Assembly: GCA_018889975.1 (NCBI GenBank) | Contig: CP076546.1 | Location: forward strand, 620,001 to 684,000 | Direction of reading: 5' to 3' | DNA: 64,000 bases | Source: Bacillus sp. NP157 | Lineage (GTDB): Bacteria; Pseudomonadota; Gammaproteobacteria; Xanthomonadales; Rhodanobacteraceae | Shown: positions 57,575 to 64,000 of the stretch, piece by piece | Position numbering within the stretch: position 1 is the first letter of the stretch | How the letters are laid out: the number at the start of each line of letters is the position of its first letter | Translations under genes and position numbers: made by a program | The notes under the pieces: model-generated | What the model was told of the DNA's origin: nothing | What the model saw: only the letters and a program-made list of their open reading frames with translations | The model's database searches: none

Positions 57575-58216
57575 ATGGCAAGCAGTGCGCAGGAACTGGA
57601 ACGTTTCGTTTACGCCGCCCTCAAGCGTGGCAAGACACGGCAGGAGATCGAGCAGGCACTAAGCACGGCGGGTTGGTCCGCCGAGCAGGTGCGGCCGGCG
57701 CTGGCCGCGTACGCCGACACGGACTTCGCGATCCCCGTGCCACGCCCGCGTCCGTACCTGTCGGCCCGCGAGGCATTCATCTACCTGGTGATTTTCACCA
57801 CCCTCTACCTCAGCGCCTTCCACCTGGGCTCGCTACTGTTCAGCCTGATCAATCGCGCGTTCCCCGATCCCACGGACACGTATGGCTATCTTCGCCTCGG
57901 CCCCGACCTGCGCTGGTCGCTGGCGTCGATCATCATCGCTTTCCCCGTGTTCCTCTGGCTCACCGCGCGTAACGAGCATGAGCTCGCCCGGCAGCCGGCG
58001 AAGCGCCAGTCGGCGGTGCGGCGGTGGCTGACCTACCTGACCCTGTTCGTCGCTTCGGTCGCCCTGATCTGCGACCTCACCACGCTTGCCGACCACCTGT
58101 TGGGCGGCGAGATGACGATACGCTTCGCGTTGAAGGTGCTGGTCGCCGGCGTGATCGCGGTGGTCGGTTTCATGTACTACCTGCGCGACCTGCGTCGCGA
58201 CGAGGTGAAGGCATGA
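57575..58216 (+). CDS. DUF5671-type membrane protein
   Basis: 213 aa. An N-terminal helical segment (QELERFVYAALKRGKTRQEIEQAL, then a GWSAEQV turn) resembles a small UBA-like or resolvase-tip helix bundle. Four membrane segments follow (about 62-85, 108-130, 150-170, 180-200), a layout of DUF5671 proteins. Unknown function. Its stop overlaps the next start (ATGA). Confidence 0.8.
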   Translation: MASSAQELERFVYAALKRGKTRQEIEQALSTAGWSAEQVRPALAAYADTDFAIPVPRPRPYLSAREAFIYLVIFTTLYLSAFHLGSLLFSLINRAFPDPTDTYGYLRLGPDLRWSLASIIIAFPVFLWLTARNEHELARQPAKRQSAVRRWLTYLTLFVASVALICDLTTLADHLLGGEMTIRFALKVLVAGVIAVVGFMYYLRDLRRDEVKA

Positions 58217-58650
58217 GCGGGCGGCGGAGCCTGGGCATCGCCGTCAGCGTGGTGATGGCGGTGGCGGTCGGCGCGGGCCTGTGGGTGAACGGCACGCCGA
58301 TGCATCAACGCCGGCTGGCACAGGACACGATGCGCGAAAGGGCATTGACCAACCTGGCGACCCGGATCGATTTCTATGGCGACAAGCACAAGGTGGTGCC
58401 TGCCACGCTGGCGGAGATCGCGCCGGCCGCTGGCGACCGAATGGACCCGGTGACACAGGTGCCCTTTACCTACGAGGGCCACGCCAGGGAATACACCCTC
58501 TGCGCGACGTTCGAGGCGGCGGGCATGGAGGCACCGCCCACGTCGGGTGAACGGTTTGCGCAGCATCCGCAAGGCCGGGCGTGTTTCCATCGCTCGCTCG
58601 ATGGCGCGGACGATGCACCGACGCCCTACACCGGCGAGGGTGATCCCTGA
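58213..58650 (+). CDS. Membrane-anchored periplasmic protein, unknown
   Basis: 145 aa with an N-terminal membrane anchor (SLGIAVSVVMAVAVGAGLWV). A periplasmic part follows, with LATRIDFYGDKHKVVPATLAEI and PVTQVPFTYEGHAREYTLC, a layout reminiscent of the C-terminal part of pseudopilins, though no prepilin cleavage site is seen. Two cysteines could pair. It is translationally coupled to the DUF5671 gene, so the two products probably act together. Confidence 0.75.
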   Translation: MSGRRSLGIAVSVVMAVAVGAGLWVNGTPMHQRRLAQDTMRERALTNLATRIDFYGDKHKVVPATLAEIAPAAGDRMDPVTQVPFTYEGHAREYTLCATFEAAGMEAPPTSGERFAQHPQGRACFHRSLDGADDAPTPYTGEGDP

Positions 58651-58745
58651 TCCCTGATCCGGATCAGGAGCTTGCAGGTGTTTCTTCAGGCTAGCCGCGC
58701 ACGGCGTCCACATATCTGAGACTGGCCCGGCGTAGCGTCTGGCCC

Positions 58746-59093
58746 ATGGCGATGGTGCACTGGGTCCAGATGGGCGAACGGCAATACGCGATCCTGGAAG
58801 GGACGTCGCGGGCGTTTGCCCGCGTCAGCCCGGAGGGCGACCGTTGGGTGGTGCGCTGGCGGTATGGGCCGAAGGCAGGGCAGGGCCTTACCCTGCGCGG
58901 CGTGTCGCTGATGCAGCGGATGATCATGCGCTGGGCGGAGCACAACGAGGCCGCCTTGCGGAAGCGCATTCCCGCAGCGAGCAAGCCCTACGAGCCGCCG
59001 AACGCGCAGGAGCGGTATTTCTACGATGCGGTCTGGCCCGGCTACGTACCGGCTTCGCGGCGGCCTCGCCGCATGGTGCGTGAAAACCACTGA
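58746..59093 (+). CDS. Small basic protein, unknown
   Basis: 115 aa, rich in Arg, Trp and Met (VRWRYGPKAGQGLTLRG, QRMIMRWAEHNEAALRKRIP). No signal, membrane segment or known motif. Codon use is like that of neighbouring genes, which supports it as real, but the ribosome binding site is weak and an ATG two codons later is possible. Confidence 0.55.
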   Translation: MAMVHWVQMGERQYAILEGTSRAFARVSPEGDRWVVRWRYGPKAGQGLTLRGVSLMQRMIMRWAEHNEAALRKRIPAASKPYEPPNAQERYFYDAVWPGYVPASRRPRRMVRENH

Positions 59094-59165
59094 TCCGGCG
59101 GGGGATTGAGCCCGGGGCGGGCGACACCATCTATGGGGCATCCCCCATTCCCCGGTAACACTCCC

Positions 59166-59528
59166 ATGAATGCCGAACGTTTCGTTCAGGCCCTGCAGGA
59201 TGCCGTGGTTCGCGACAACCTCGCGGTCTACGCGGATCTGTTCAGGATGTCGCCCGAGCAAGCCGTGGACCCGCACTGGGTCCGCGCCCTGTCGCTGTTC
59301 CAGAACCTGGACGCGGAGGGAAAGGCCACCCTGATGGACATCGTCTGCCAGGTGATGGTCGAGACCACCGCGAACCTGCTGGGCATTGCCGATGGCTGCT
59401 GCCCGGTAGCGGGTGTGAAGGGCTCGGTCGGGCTGGTGGTCGACGGCATGTCGATGGGTGGCGAACTGCAGGAGCTGTTCCTGGAACTCAACGAAGCGGC
59501 TGACGCCCCGCCTGCGCGACTGGCATAG
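59166..59528 (+). CDS. Small helical protein, unknown
   Basis: 120 aa from the ATG at 59166. Acidic and probably all helical (ERFVQALQDAVVRDNLAVYADLF, DIVCQVMVETTANLLGIADG) with a CC pair at DGCCPV and an acidic C-terminus. No family recognised. It stands 29 bases before the exporter gene. Confidence 0.65.
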   Translation: MNAERFVQALQDAVVRDNLAVYADLFRMSPEQAVDPHWVRALSLFQNLDAEGKATLMDIVCQVMVETTANLLGIADGCCPVAGVKGSVGLVVDGMSMGGELQELFLELNEAADAPPARLA

Positions 59529-59557
59529 TCGGGGTTCGTTTCCCCGTAAGGTTTGCC

Positions 59558-60526
59558 ATGCGTTCCACTGCCCTGAAGGCTGTGGCGATCGCGCTGCTGT
59601 CGGCGCTGTTCTTCACGTTCACCTACGTACTTAACCGTGCCGTCGTCAGCGGTGGCGGCCACTGGCAGTGGGCGGTGGTCCTGCGCTACCTGTTTACCCT
59701 GCCGTTGCTGGCCATCGTGTTGCCGTTCCAGGGTGGCCTGGGCCGGCTTCCTGCTGAACTGCGCGCGCACCCGCGGGCGTGGCTGGGCTGGAGTTCGGTC
59801 GGCTTCGTGCTGTTCGGCGTTCCGCTGACCTGGGCGGCAAGCAGTGGGCCGTCGTGGCTGGTGGCCGGCAGTTTCCAGATGACCGTGCTGGCGGGGCCGT
59901 TGATGGCACCTTTCATCTATCGGGACGAACGCGCCCGCTGGCATGTCGGTGCGCTGGGCATCGGTGCCCTGATCGTGCTGGGCGTGATGCTGTTGCAGTT
60001 CGGTCATGCGCGCGGCTCGCTCGACGCCGCGGCATGGCTGGCCGTGGGTGCGGTGGTGTTCGCAGCCTTCGCCTATCCGCTGGGTAACCGGAAGATACTC
60101 CTGCACCTGGAGCGTACCGGGACGAAGCTCGGCCCGGTGCAGCGGGTGTTCGGCATGACTTTGGCGAGCTGGCCGCTGTGGCTGGTGTTAGCCGCCGGCA
60201 GCTGGGCGACGATCGGTCCGCCGTCGTGGCGCGAAGTGGTGCTTGCCGCGGGCGTCGCCTTGTCGTCGGGAGTGATCGCCACCGTGTTGTTCTTCCACGC
60301 CACCGAGATGGTCGGCCGCCAGCCCACCGCGCTTGCGGCGGTCGAAGCGATGCAGGCGGCGGAGCTGCTGTTCGCCACGATCATCGGCGTGACCTTCCTC
60401 GGCGAGTCGTGGCCAGACGCCCTGTCCGGCCTGGGCGCCATCGCCATCGTCGTGGGCATCGCGCTGTTCGCCTGGGTGAGCGGACGCGAGGGTGGGGGCG
60501 AGGAAGCGGGGGATCGCGGGGCTTGA
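59558..60526 (+). CDS. DMT superfamily transporter, multidrug exporter type
   Basis: 322 aa with about ten membrane segments arranged as two five-helix halves, and the end-of-protein pattern FFHATEMVGRQPTALAAVEAMQAAELLFATIIGVTFLGE typical of EamA/EmrE-type DMT transporters. Its layout fits the multidrug resistance efflux group with ten segments. Substrate unknown. The C-terminal tail is Gly/Glu-rich. Confidence 0.8.
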   Translation: MRSTALKAVAIALLSALFFTFTYVLNRAVVSGGGHWQWAVVLRYLFTLPLLAIVLPFQGGLGRLPAELRAHPRAWLGWSSVGFVLFGVPLTWAASSGPSWLVAGSFQMTVLAGPLMAPFIYRDERARWHVGALGIGALIVLGVMLLQFGHARGSLDAAAWLAVGAVVFAAFAYPLGNRKILLHLERTGTKLGPVQRVFGMTLASWPLWLVLAAGSWATIGPPSWREVVLAAGVALSSGVIATVLFFHATEMVGRQPTALAAVEAMQAAELLFATIIGVTFLGESWPDALSGLGAIAIVVGIALFAWVSGREGGGEEAGDRGA

Positions 60527-60579
60527 CGCTGCGCCGACGGTGGCAACGCGTACGCTGCGTGCATCTTCGGGAGTCCACC

Positions 60580-61035
60580 ATGAAAACCGCCGCGCTTGCC
60601 CTTCTCCTCGCGTTGCCCCTTGCCGGCCATGCCATGCCTCCGCCGGGTACGCACGGCGAGCCTGCGCCGGCCGCCGAGCCGATGAAACGATTCGCGTGGC
60701 GCGACGAAGCCGCCGGTTATACGTTCGTCGCGCCGCCGCGTTGGGCGGGCAAGGTGAAGGCCGTGCCGCTCACCTCGGCCGCGTTGGCGAAATCCGGCGC
60801 GACCAGTGGCGTGACCTTTGTCGCGGGGTCGAAGACGCTGCTGGTGCTGCTGGCTTCGGACGACGAGCGGGCCAAGTCGGTCACCGACGCAGGCAACCGG
60901 GAGCTGTCGCGGCATGACGGGCACATCGTTGCCGTGCATGCCGAAGCCGACGCGGGAGCGCTGGCGCTGACCGACGAAGAGCTGGCCAATGCCGTGCAGT
61001 GGGATGGTGCGGCCGAGGGCGCGGCAGCTCGCTGA
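60580..61035 (+). CDS. Periplasmic protein, unknown
   Basis: 151 aa with a signal peptide ending GHA near residue 18. The mature part (FAWRDEAAGYTFVAPPRWAGKVKAVPL, GVTFVAGSKTLLVLLASDD) suggests a small beta-rich domain. No family recognised. The frame runs open far upstream into the exporter gene, but the signal peptide and the GGGAG site fix the start at 60580. Confidence 0.75.
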   Translation: MKTAALALLLALPLAGHAMPPPGTHGEPAPAAEPMKRFAWRDEAAGYTFVAPPRWAGKVKAVPLTSAALAKSGATSGVTFVAGSKTLLVLLASDDERAKSVTDAGNRELSRHDGHIVAVHAEADAGALALTDEELANAVQWDGAAEGAAAR

Positions 61036-61154
61036 GCGTGGGCGCTGCCGCGGAATCATTTGCCAAAGCTATCGAACCACACATTTAGCGGTATCGATTC
61101 GACTCAATTCAGGGGCTAGCCTACGCACATCGGCTAACTCCCTGGAGGTCCCTC

Positions 61155-62387
61155 GTGGACGGCTCGTCCCCCACCGCGCCCGTGGCCATCGACCGGCGCA
61201 TCCGTCACGGCACACCGGCCTTCCGGCGTACCAACCTCGCGCTCTTCTCGTCAGGTTTCGCGACCTTCGGCCTGTTGTACTGCGTACAGCCGCTGATGCC
61301 CGCGTTCTCCGCCGACTTCGGCGTGGATGCGGCGACCAGTTCACTGTCGCTCTCGCTGACCACGGCGGTGATGGCGGTGGGCATGTTGTTCGCCGGGGCG
61401 ATCTCGGATGCGCTGGGTCGCAAGCCGGTGATGTTGTTCTCGCTCCTGTCGTCATCCGTGCTGGTGTTGCTCACGGCGGTGTCGCCGAGCTGGACGTTGT
61501 TGCTGGTCGCGCGCGCCTTGCTCGGCGTGACGCTGGCCGGCTTGCCTGCGGTGGCGATGACCTACCTGAGCGAGGAGGTGCATGGTGAGTCGCTGGGTTT
61601 CGCCATGGGCCTCTACATCGGCGGTAACGCCATCGGTGGCATGAGCGGTCGCCTCATCTCGGGCTTCACCGCCGACCACGCTTCATGGCGTGTCGCGGTG
61701 GGCGTCATCGGAGCGCTTGGCCTGATCGCAGCCTTCCTCGTGGCAAAGGGCCTGCCGCCGTCGCTTCACTTCGAGAAGCGTGCGGCGCGTCCTCGCGCAC
61801 TGATCGCATCGTTTGGCGAATTGCTCAGGGACAAGGGCTTGCCGTGGCTGTTCGCCGAAGGCTTCCTGCTCATGGGCGCCTTCGTCACGATCTACAACTA
61901 TGTCTCGTTCCGCCTGCTCGCCCCGCCGTTCTCACTATCGCAGTCGCACGTCGGCGCCATCTTCATGGTGTACCTGATCGGCGTGGGCGCGTCCGCGTGG
62001 ATGGGCTCGCTGGCCGGAAAGCTTGGCCGGGGCAGGGTGATGTGGACGAGCTTCGTCATCATGCTCGTCGGCGTCGCACTGACGTCGAGCTCGGCGATCT
62101 GGGCGATCGTCCTGGGTATCGCCATGCTGACCTTCGGTTTCTTTGGCGGCCATTCGATCGCCAGCGGGTGGGTCGGCATGCGCGCGAAGACGGCAAAGGC
62201 ACACGCGTCGTCGATGTACCTGTTCTCGTACTACATGGGCTCGAGCATCGCCGGCTCACTCGGAGGCGTCGCCTGGGTACACGCCGGATGGCCGGGCGTC
62301 GCCATCTACGTCGCCATTCTTGTCCTGGCTGGCCTGGTTATCGCGTTGAAGCTGCGTGCGATCAAGCCTTCAGCATCAACCGCATGA
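61155..62387 (+). CDS. MFS transporter (YnfM-like)
   Basis: 410 aa from a GTG with a GGAGG site eight bases upstream. Twelve membrane segments are visible, and the MFS loop motif appears as GAISDALGRKPVM. LYCVQPLMPAFSADFGV near the first segments resembles the YnfM/arabinose-type exporters. Substrate unknown. Its last 26 bases overlap the end of the converging LysR gene, which is the likely regulator. Confidence 0.9.
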   Translation: MDGSSPTAPVAIDRRIRHGTPAFRRTNLALFSSGFATFGLLYCVQPLMPAFSADFGVDAATSSLSLSLTTAVMAVGMLFAGAISDALGRKPVMLFSLLSSSVLVLLTAVSPSWTLLLVARALLGVTLAGLPAVAMTYLSEEVHGESLGFAMGLYIGGNAIGGMSGRLISGFTADHASWRVAVGVIGALGLIAAFLVAKGLPPSLHFEKRAARPRALIASFGELLRDKGLPWLFAEGFLLMGAFVTIYNYVSFRLLAPPFSLSQSHVGAIFMVYLIGVGASAWMGSLAGKLGRGRVMWTSFVIMLVGVALTSSSAIWAIVLGIAMLTFGFFGGHSIASGWVGMRAKTAKAHASSMYLFSYYMGSSIAGSLGGVAWVHAGWPGVAIYVAILVLAGLVIALKLRAIKPSASTA

Positions 62388-63252
62388 ATGACTTCACCAG
62401 TGGCGAGGCATCGCCGCTGCGATGCACGAGGTACAGCGCGCTTGCTGCGTCCGGCGAATCGATCGGGACGTAGGCGACGCCTTCGACGTGTACGTGGCTC
62501 ATCGACTGCGGCAGCACGGCAACGCCGAGGCCCGCGGCGACCAGGCCGACCATGGTCGCGGATTCGCCCGCTTCCTGCGCAATGCGTGGCGCGAAGCCGG
62601 CGTTACGGCACATGGCCTGCACCTGCGACGCGACGCCCGTGCCAGCATTGCGACTGAAGACGACGAAGGGCTCGCCTGCGAGGTCGTCGACCTTCAGGCG
62701 AGTCTTGCGACGTTTCACCAGCGGATGGTCTGCGCGCATCACGGCGACGAGTGGATCGTCGACCAGCTTGCGGGCGACGAGGGTCGGTGGCAGGTCGGTG
62801 CCACGGATCAGGCCGACCTGCTGGCTGCCGTCGAGCAGGCGCTCGATCTGCGCGAGCGTGTTGTTCTCTTTCAACACCAGGCGCACCGCGGGATACGCTT
62901 CGCGGAACGCGCGCACGGCGCGAGGGAACAGCGCGATCAGCGGCGTGCTCTGGGTGAACCCGACATGTAGTTCGCCGATCTCGCCGCGCTCGGCTCGGCG
63001 CGCCATGTCGCCGGCTTCGTCGACGCGCGAGATGATGTCGCGCGCCGCATCGAGGTAAACACGCCCCGCATCGGTCAGCTCGACACGGCGGTTGGTGCGC
63101 CGGAGAAGGCGCACGCCAAGCTGCGCTTCGAGGTCGCGGATCTGCTGGCTGAGCGGCGGCTGGGACATGCCCAGCCGCTCGGCGGCACGACTGAAATGCA
63201 GCTCATCGGCCACGGCGATGAAGTAACGCAGGTGCCGCAGCTCGATGTTCAT
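62362..63252 (-). CDS. LysR family transcriptional regulator
   Basis: 296 aa. The N-terminal winged helix-turn-helix is typical (MNIELRHLRYFIAVADELHFSRAA and SQPPLSQQIRDLE), followed by a periplasmic-binding-like effector domain of the BenM/CatM kind (HVGFTQSTPL, GLIRGTD, GVAVLPQSM). Convergent and overlapping with the MFS gene by 26 bases, so it may control that exporter; the effector is unknown. Confidence 0.93.
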   Translation of the reverse strand: MNIELRHLRYFIAVADELHFSRAAERLGMSQPPLSQQIRDLEAQLGVRLLRRTNRRVELTDAGRVYLDAARDIISRVDEAGDMARRAERGEIGELHVGFTQSTPLIALFPRAVRAFREAYPAVRLVLKENNTLAQIERLLDGSQQVGLIRGTDLPPTLVARKLVDDPLVAVMRADHPLVKRRKTRLKVDDLAGEPFVVFSRNAGTGVASQVQAMCRNAGFAPRIAQEAGESATMVGLVAAGLGVAVLPQSMSHVHVEGVAYVPIDSPDAASALYLVHRSGDASPLVKSFMRLMLKA

Positions 63253-63256
63253 CGGC

Positions 63257-64000
63257 TTAGTCGGGACGAACGCGGATCAGGCCTTCCTGCGCGGTGCTGG
63301 CGATCAGCCGGCCGTCGCGCGTGTAGATCATGCCTCGGGCCAGGCCGCGGCCACCCTGCGAGGTCGGGCTGTCGAACGAGTAGAGCAGCCAGTCGTCGAT
63401 GCGGAACGCGCGATGGAACCACAGCGCATGGTCCAGGCTGGCCATCTGCATGTTGCGGGTGAGGTAGGAAATCCCGTGCGGCAGCGTCGCCGTGCCGATC
63501 AGGTGGAAGTCGGAGGCGTAGGCCAGCAGGGCCTGGTGCAAGGAAAGCGTGTCGGCGATCGGTGCGGTCAGGCGGAACCAGATGTGCTGGTACGGCGGAC
63601 GCTTCGCCGGGCGCAGTTCATCGCGCGGCCACACATGGCGGAACTCGAACGGACCATCCTTGCCGAGCCAGCGCTGGGTCTTTTCCGGCAGGCGAGCGAG
63701 CTGCTCGTCGGACATCGCCGGCATCGGCTCGACATCTTCCGGCGCCGGCACTTCGGGCATCGACATCTGGTGTTCGTAGCCGTCTTCCGGCACCTGGAAC
63801 GAGATGGAGCCATTGAGGATCGGCTGGCCGTGCTGGATGGCGACGACGCGGCGTGCGGAGAACGAGCCGCCATCGCGGGTCCGTTCCACGCTGTAGACGA
63901 TCGGCGCATCGATATCGCCGGCGCGCAAGAAGTAGGCATGCAACGAGTGCGCGACGCGGTCGGGCGCGACGGTGCGCTGAGCGGCGGACAGGGCCTGGCC
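63257..64000 (-). CDS. tesB: Acyl-CoA thioesterase II (C-terminal part, cut by window edge)
   Basis: 248 codons are in the window and the N-terminal part lies beyond 64000. The double hot-dog fold of TesB is recognisable: VAHSLHAYFLRAGD, VERTRDGGSFSARRVVAIQHG, then the second half with ASDFHLIGTA, SLDHALWFHR and the terminal STAQEGLIR, which carry the Asp, Thr/Ser and Gln of the active site. It hydrolyses medium and long acyl-CoAs. It is four bases upstream of the LysR gene on the same strand, so the two may be co-transcribed. Confidence 0.95.
   Translation of the reverse strand, partial: GQALSAAQRTVAPDRVAHSLHAYFLRAGDIDAPIVYSVERTRDGGSFSARRVVAIQHGQPILNGSISFQVPEDGYEHQMSMPEVPAPEDVEPMPAMSDEQLARLPEKTQRWLGKDGPFEFRHVWPRDELRPAKRPPYQHIWFRLTAPIADTLSLHQALLAYASDFHLIGTATLPHGISYLTRNMQMASLDHALWFHRAFRIDDWLLYSFDSPTSQGGRGLARGMIYTRDGRLIASTAQEGLIRVRPD

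Noticed and set aside
61073-61154. Repeated ATCGA motifs upstream of the MFS gene as a LysR operator
   Set aside because: The two copies are imperfect and not spaced as a clear T-N11-A site; nothing distinguishes them from chance.

Overview
This is 64 kb of high-GC, gene-dense chromosome from a gammaproteobacterium. Gene content and order point to the Xanthomonadales, most likely family Rhodanobacteraceae (Luteibacter or Dyella-like); the genus is an inference. The clues are two S46 dipeptidyl peptidases, the order miaA-hfq-hflX-hflK-hflC-purA and folC-SPOR protein-cvpA-purF, a short NAD-type isocitrate dehydrogenase, and many copies of a short palindromic repeat (GTAGGAGCGCGCCTGCGCGC type) between genes. 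I see no rRNA, tRNA, insertion sequence, prophage or CRISPR array.

Layout: 1-1299 is the N-terminal part of a DUF748/AsmA-like gene. 1449-2483 is tdh. 2484-3386 is a non-coding stretch packed with nested inverted repeats. 3387-7790 holds a DPP11-type and a DPP7-type periplasmic dipeptidyl peptidase in tandem. 7873-8817 has two small membrane proteins. 8841-15095 is the miaA-hfq-hflX and hflKC-purA cluster (tRNA modification, RNA chaperone, ribosome-associated GTPase, FtsH regulators, purine synthesis). 15114-16948 has a fatty acid hydroxylase and a GNAT enzyme. 16945-22434 is folC, a SPOR protein, cvpA, purF and a ferritin-like protein.

22471-31509 is a long leftward block. A near-perfect Pho box precedes phoB-phoR-ppk, then an MGDG-synthase-type glycosyltransferase, a small membrane protein and ppx, followed by a cyclophilin and lpxH. 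It looks like one phosphate-starvation transcription unit combining sensing, polyphosphate turnover and a possible phosphorus-free glycolipid pathway. 31629-36770 carries bepA, a glutaredoxin coupled to an AhpD-like protein, isocitrate dehydrogenase, small unknown genes and a GacA-like regulator. 36858-41476 is the divergent rne/rluC pair, with an rne promoter overlapping the rluC start codon.

41520-48683 includes a degenerate CPBP-type membrane protein, phhB, nfuA, two monohaem cytochromes c, a TraB-family protein and the agmatine-to-putrescine pair aguA-aguB. 48861-53415 is an ABC-F ATPase, an unknown phosphoglycerate-mutase-related protein and recJ. 53416-59528 is the most accessory-like part: a bestrophin with a small membrane partner, a DUF4291-kptA pair, a secreted LprI-like protein and several unknown small proteins. 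59558-64000 has a DMT exporter, an MFS transporter overlapping tail to tail with a LysR regulator, and the C-terminal part of tesB.

The most interesting observations are the Pho-controlled glycosyltransferase operon, the DUF4291-kptA pair, repeat units translated inside folC, the gene before recJ and the hydroxylase, and the mirror-ordered repeat cluster at 2608-3284.
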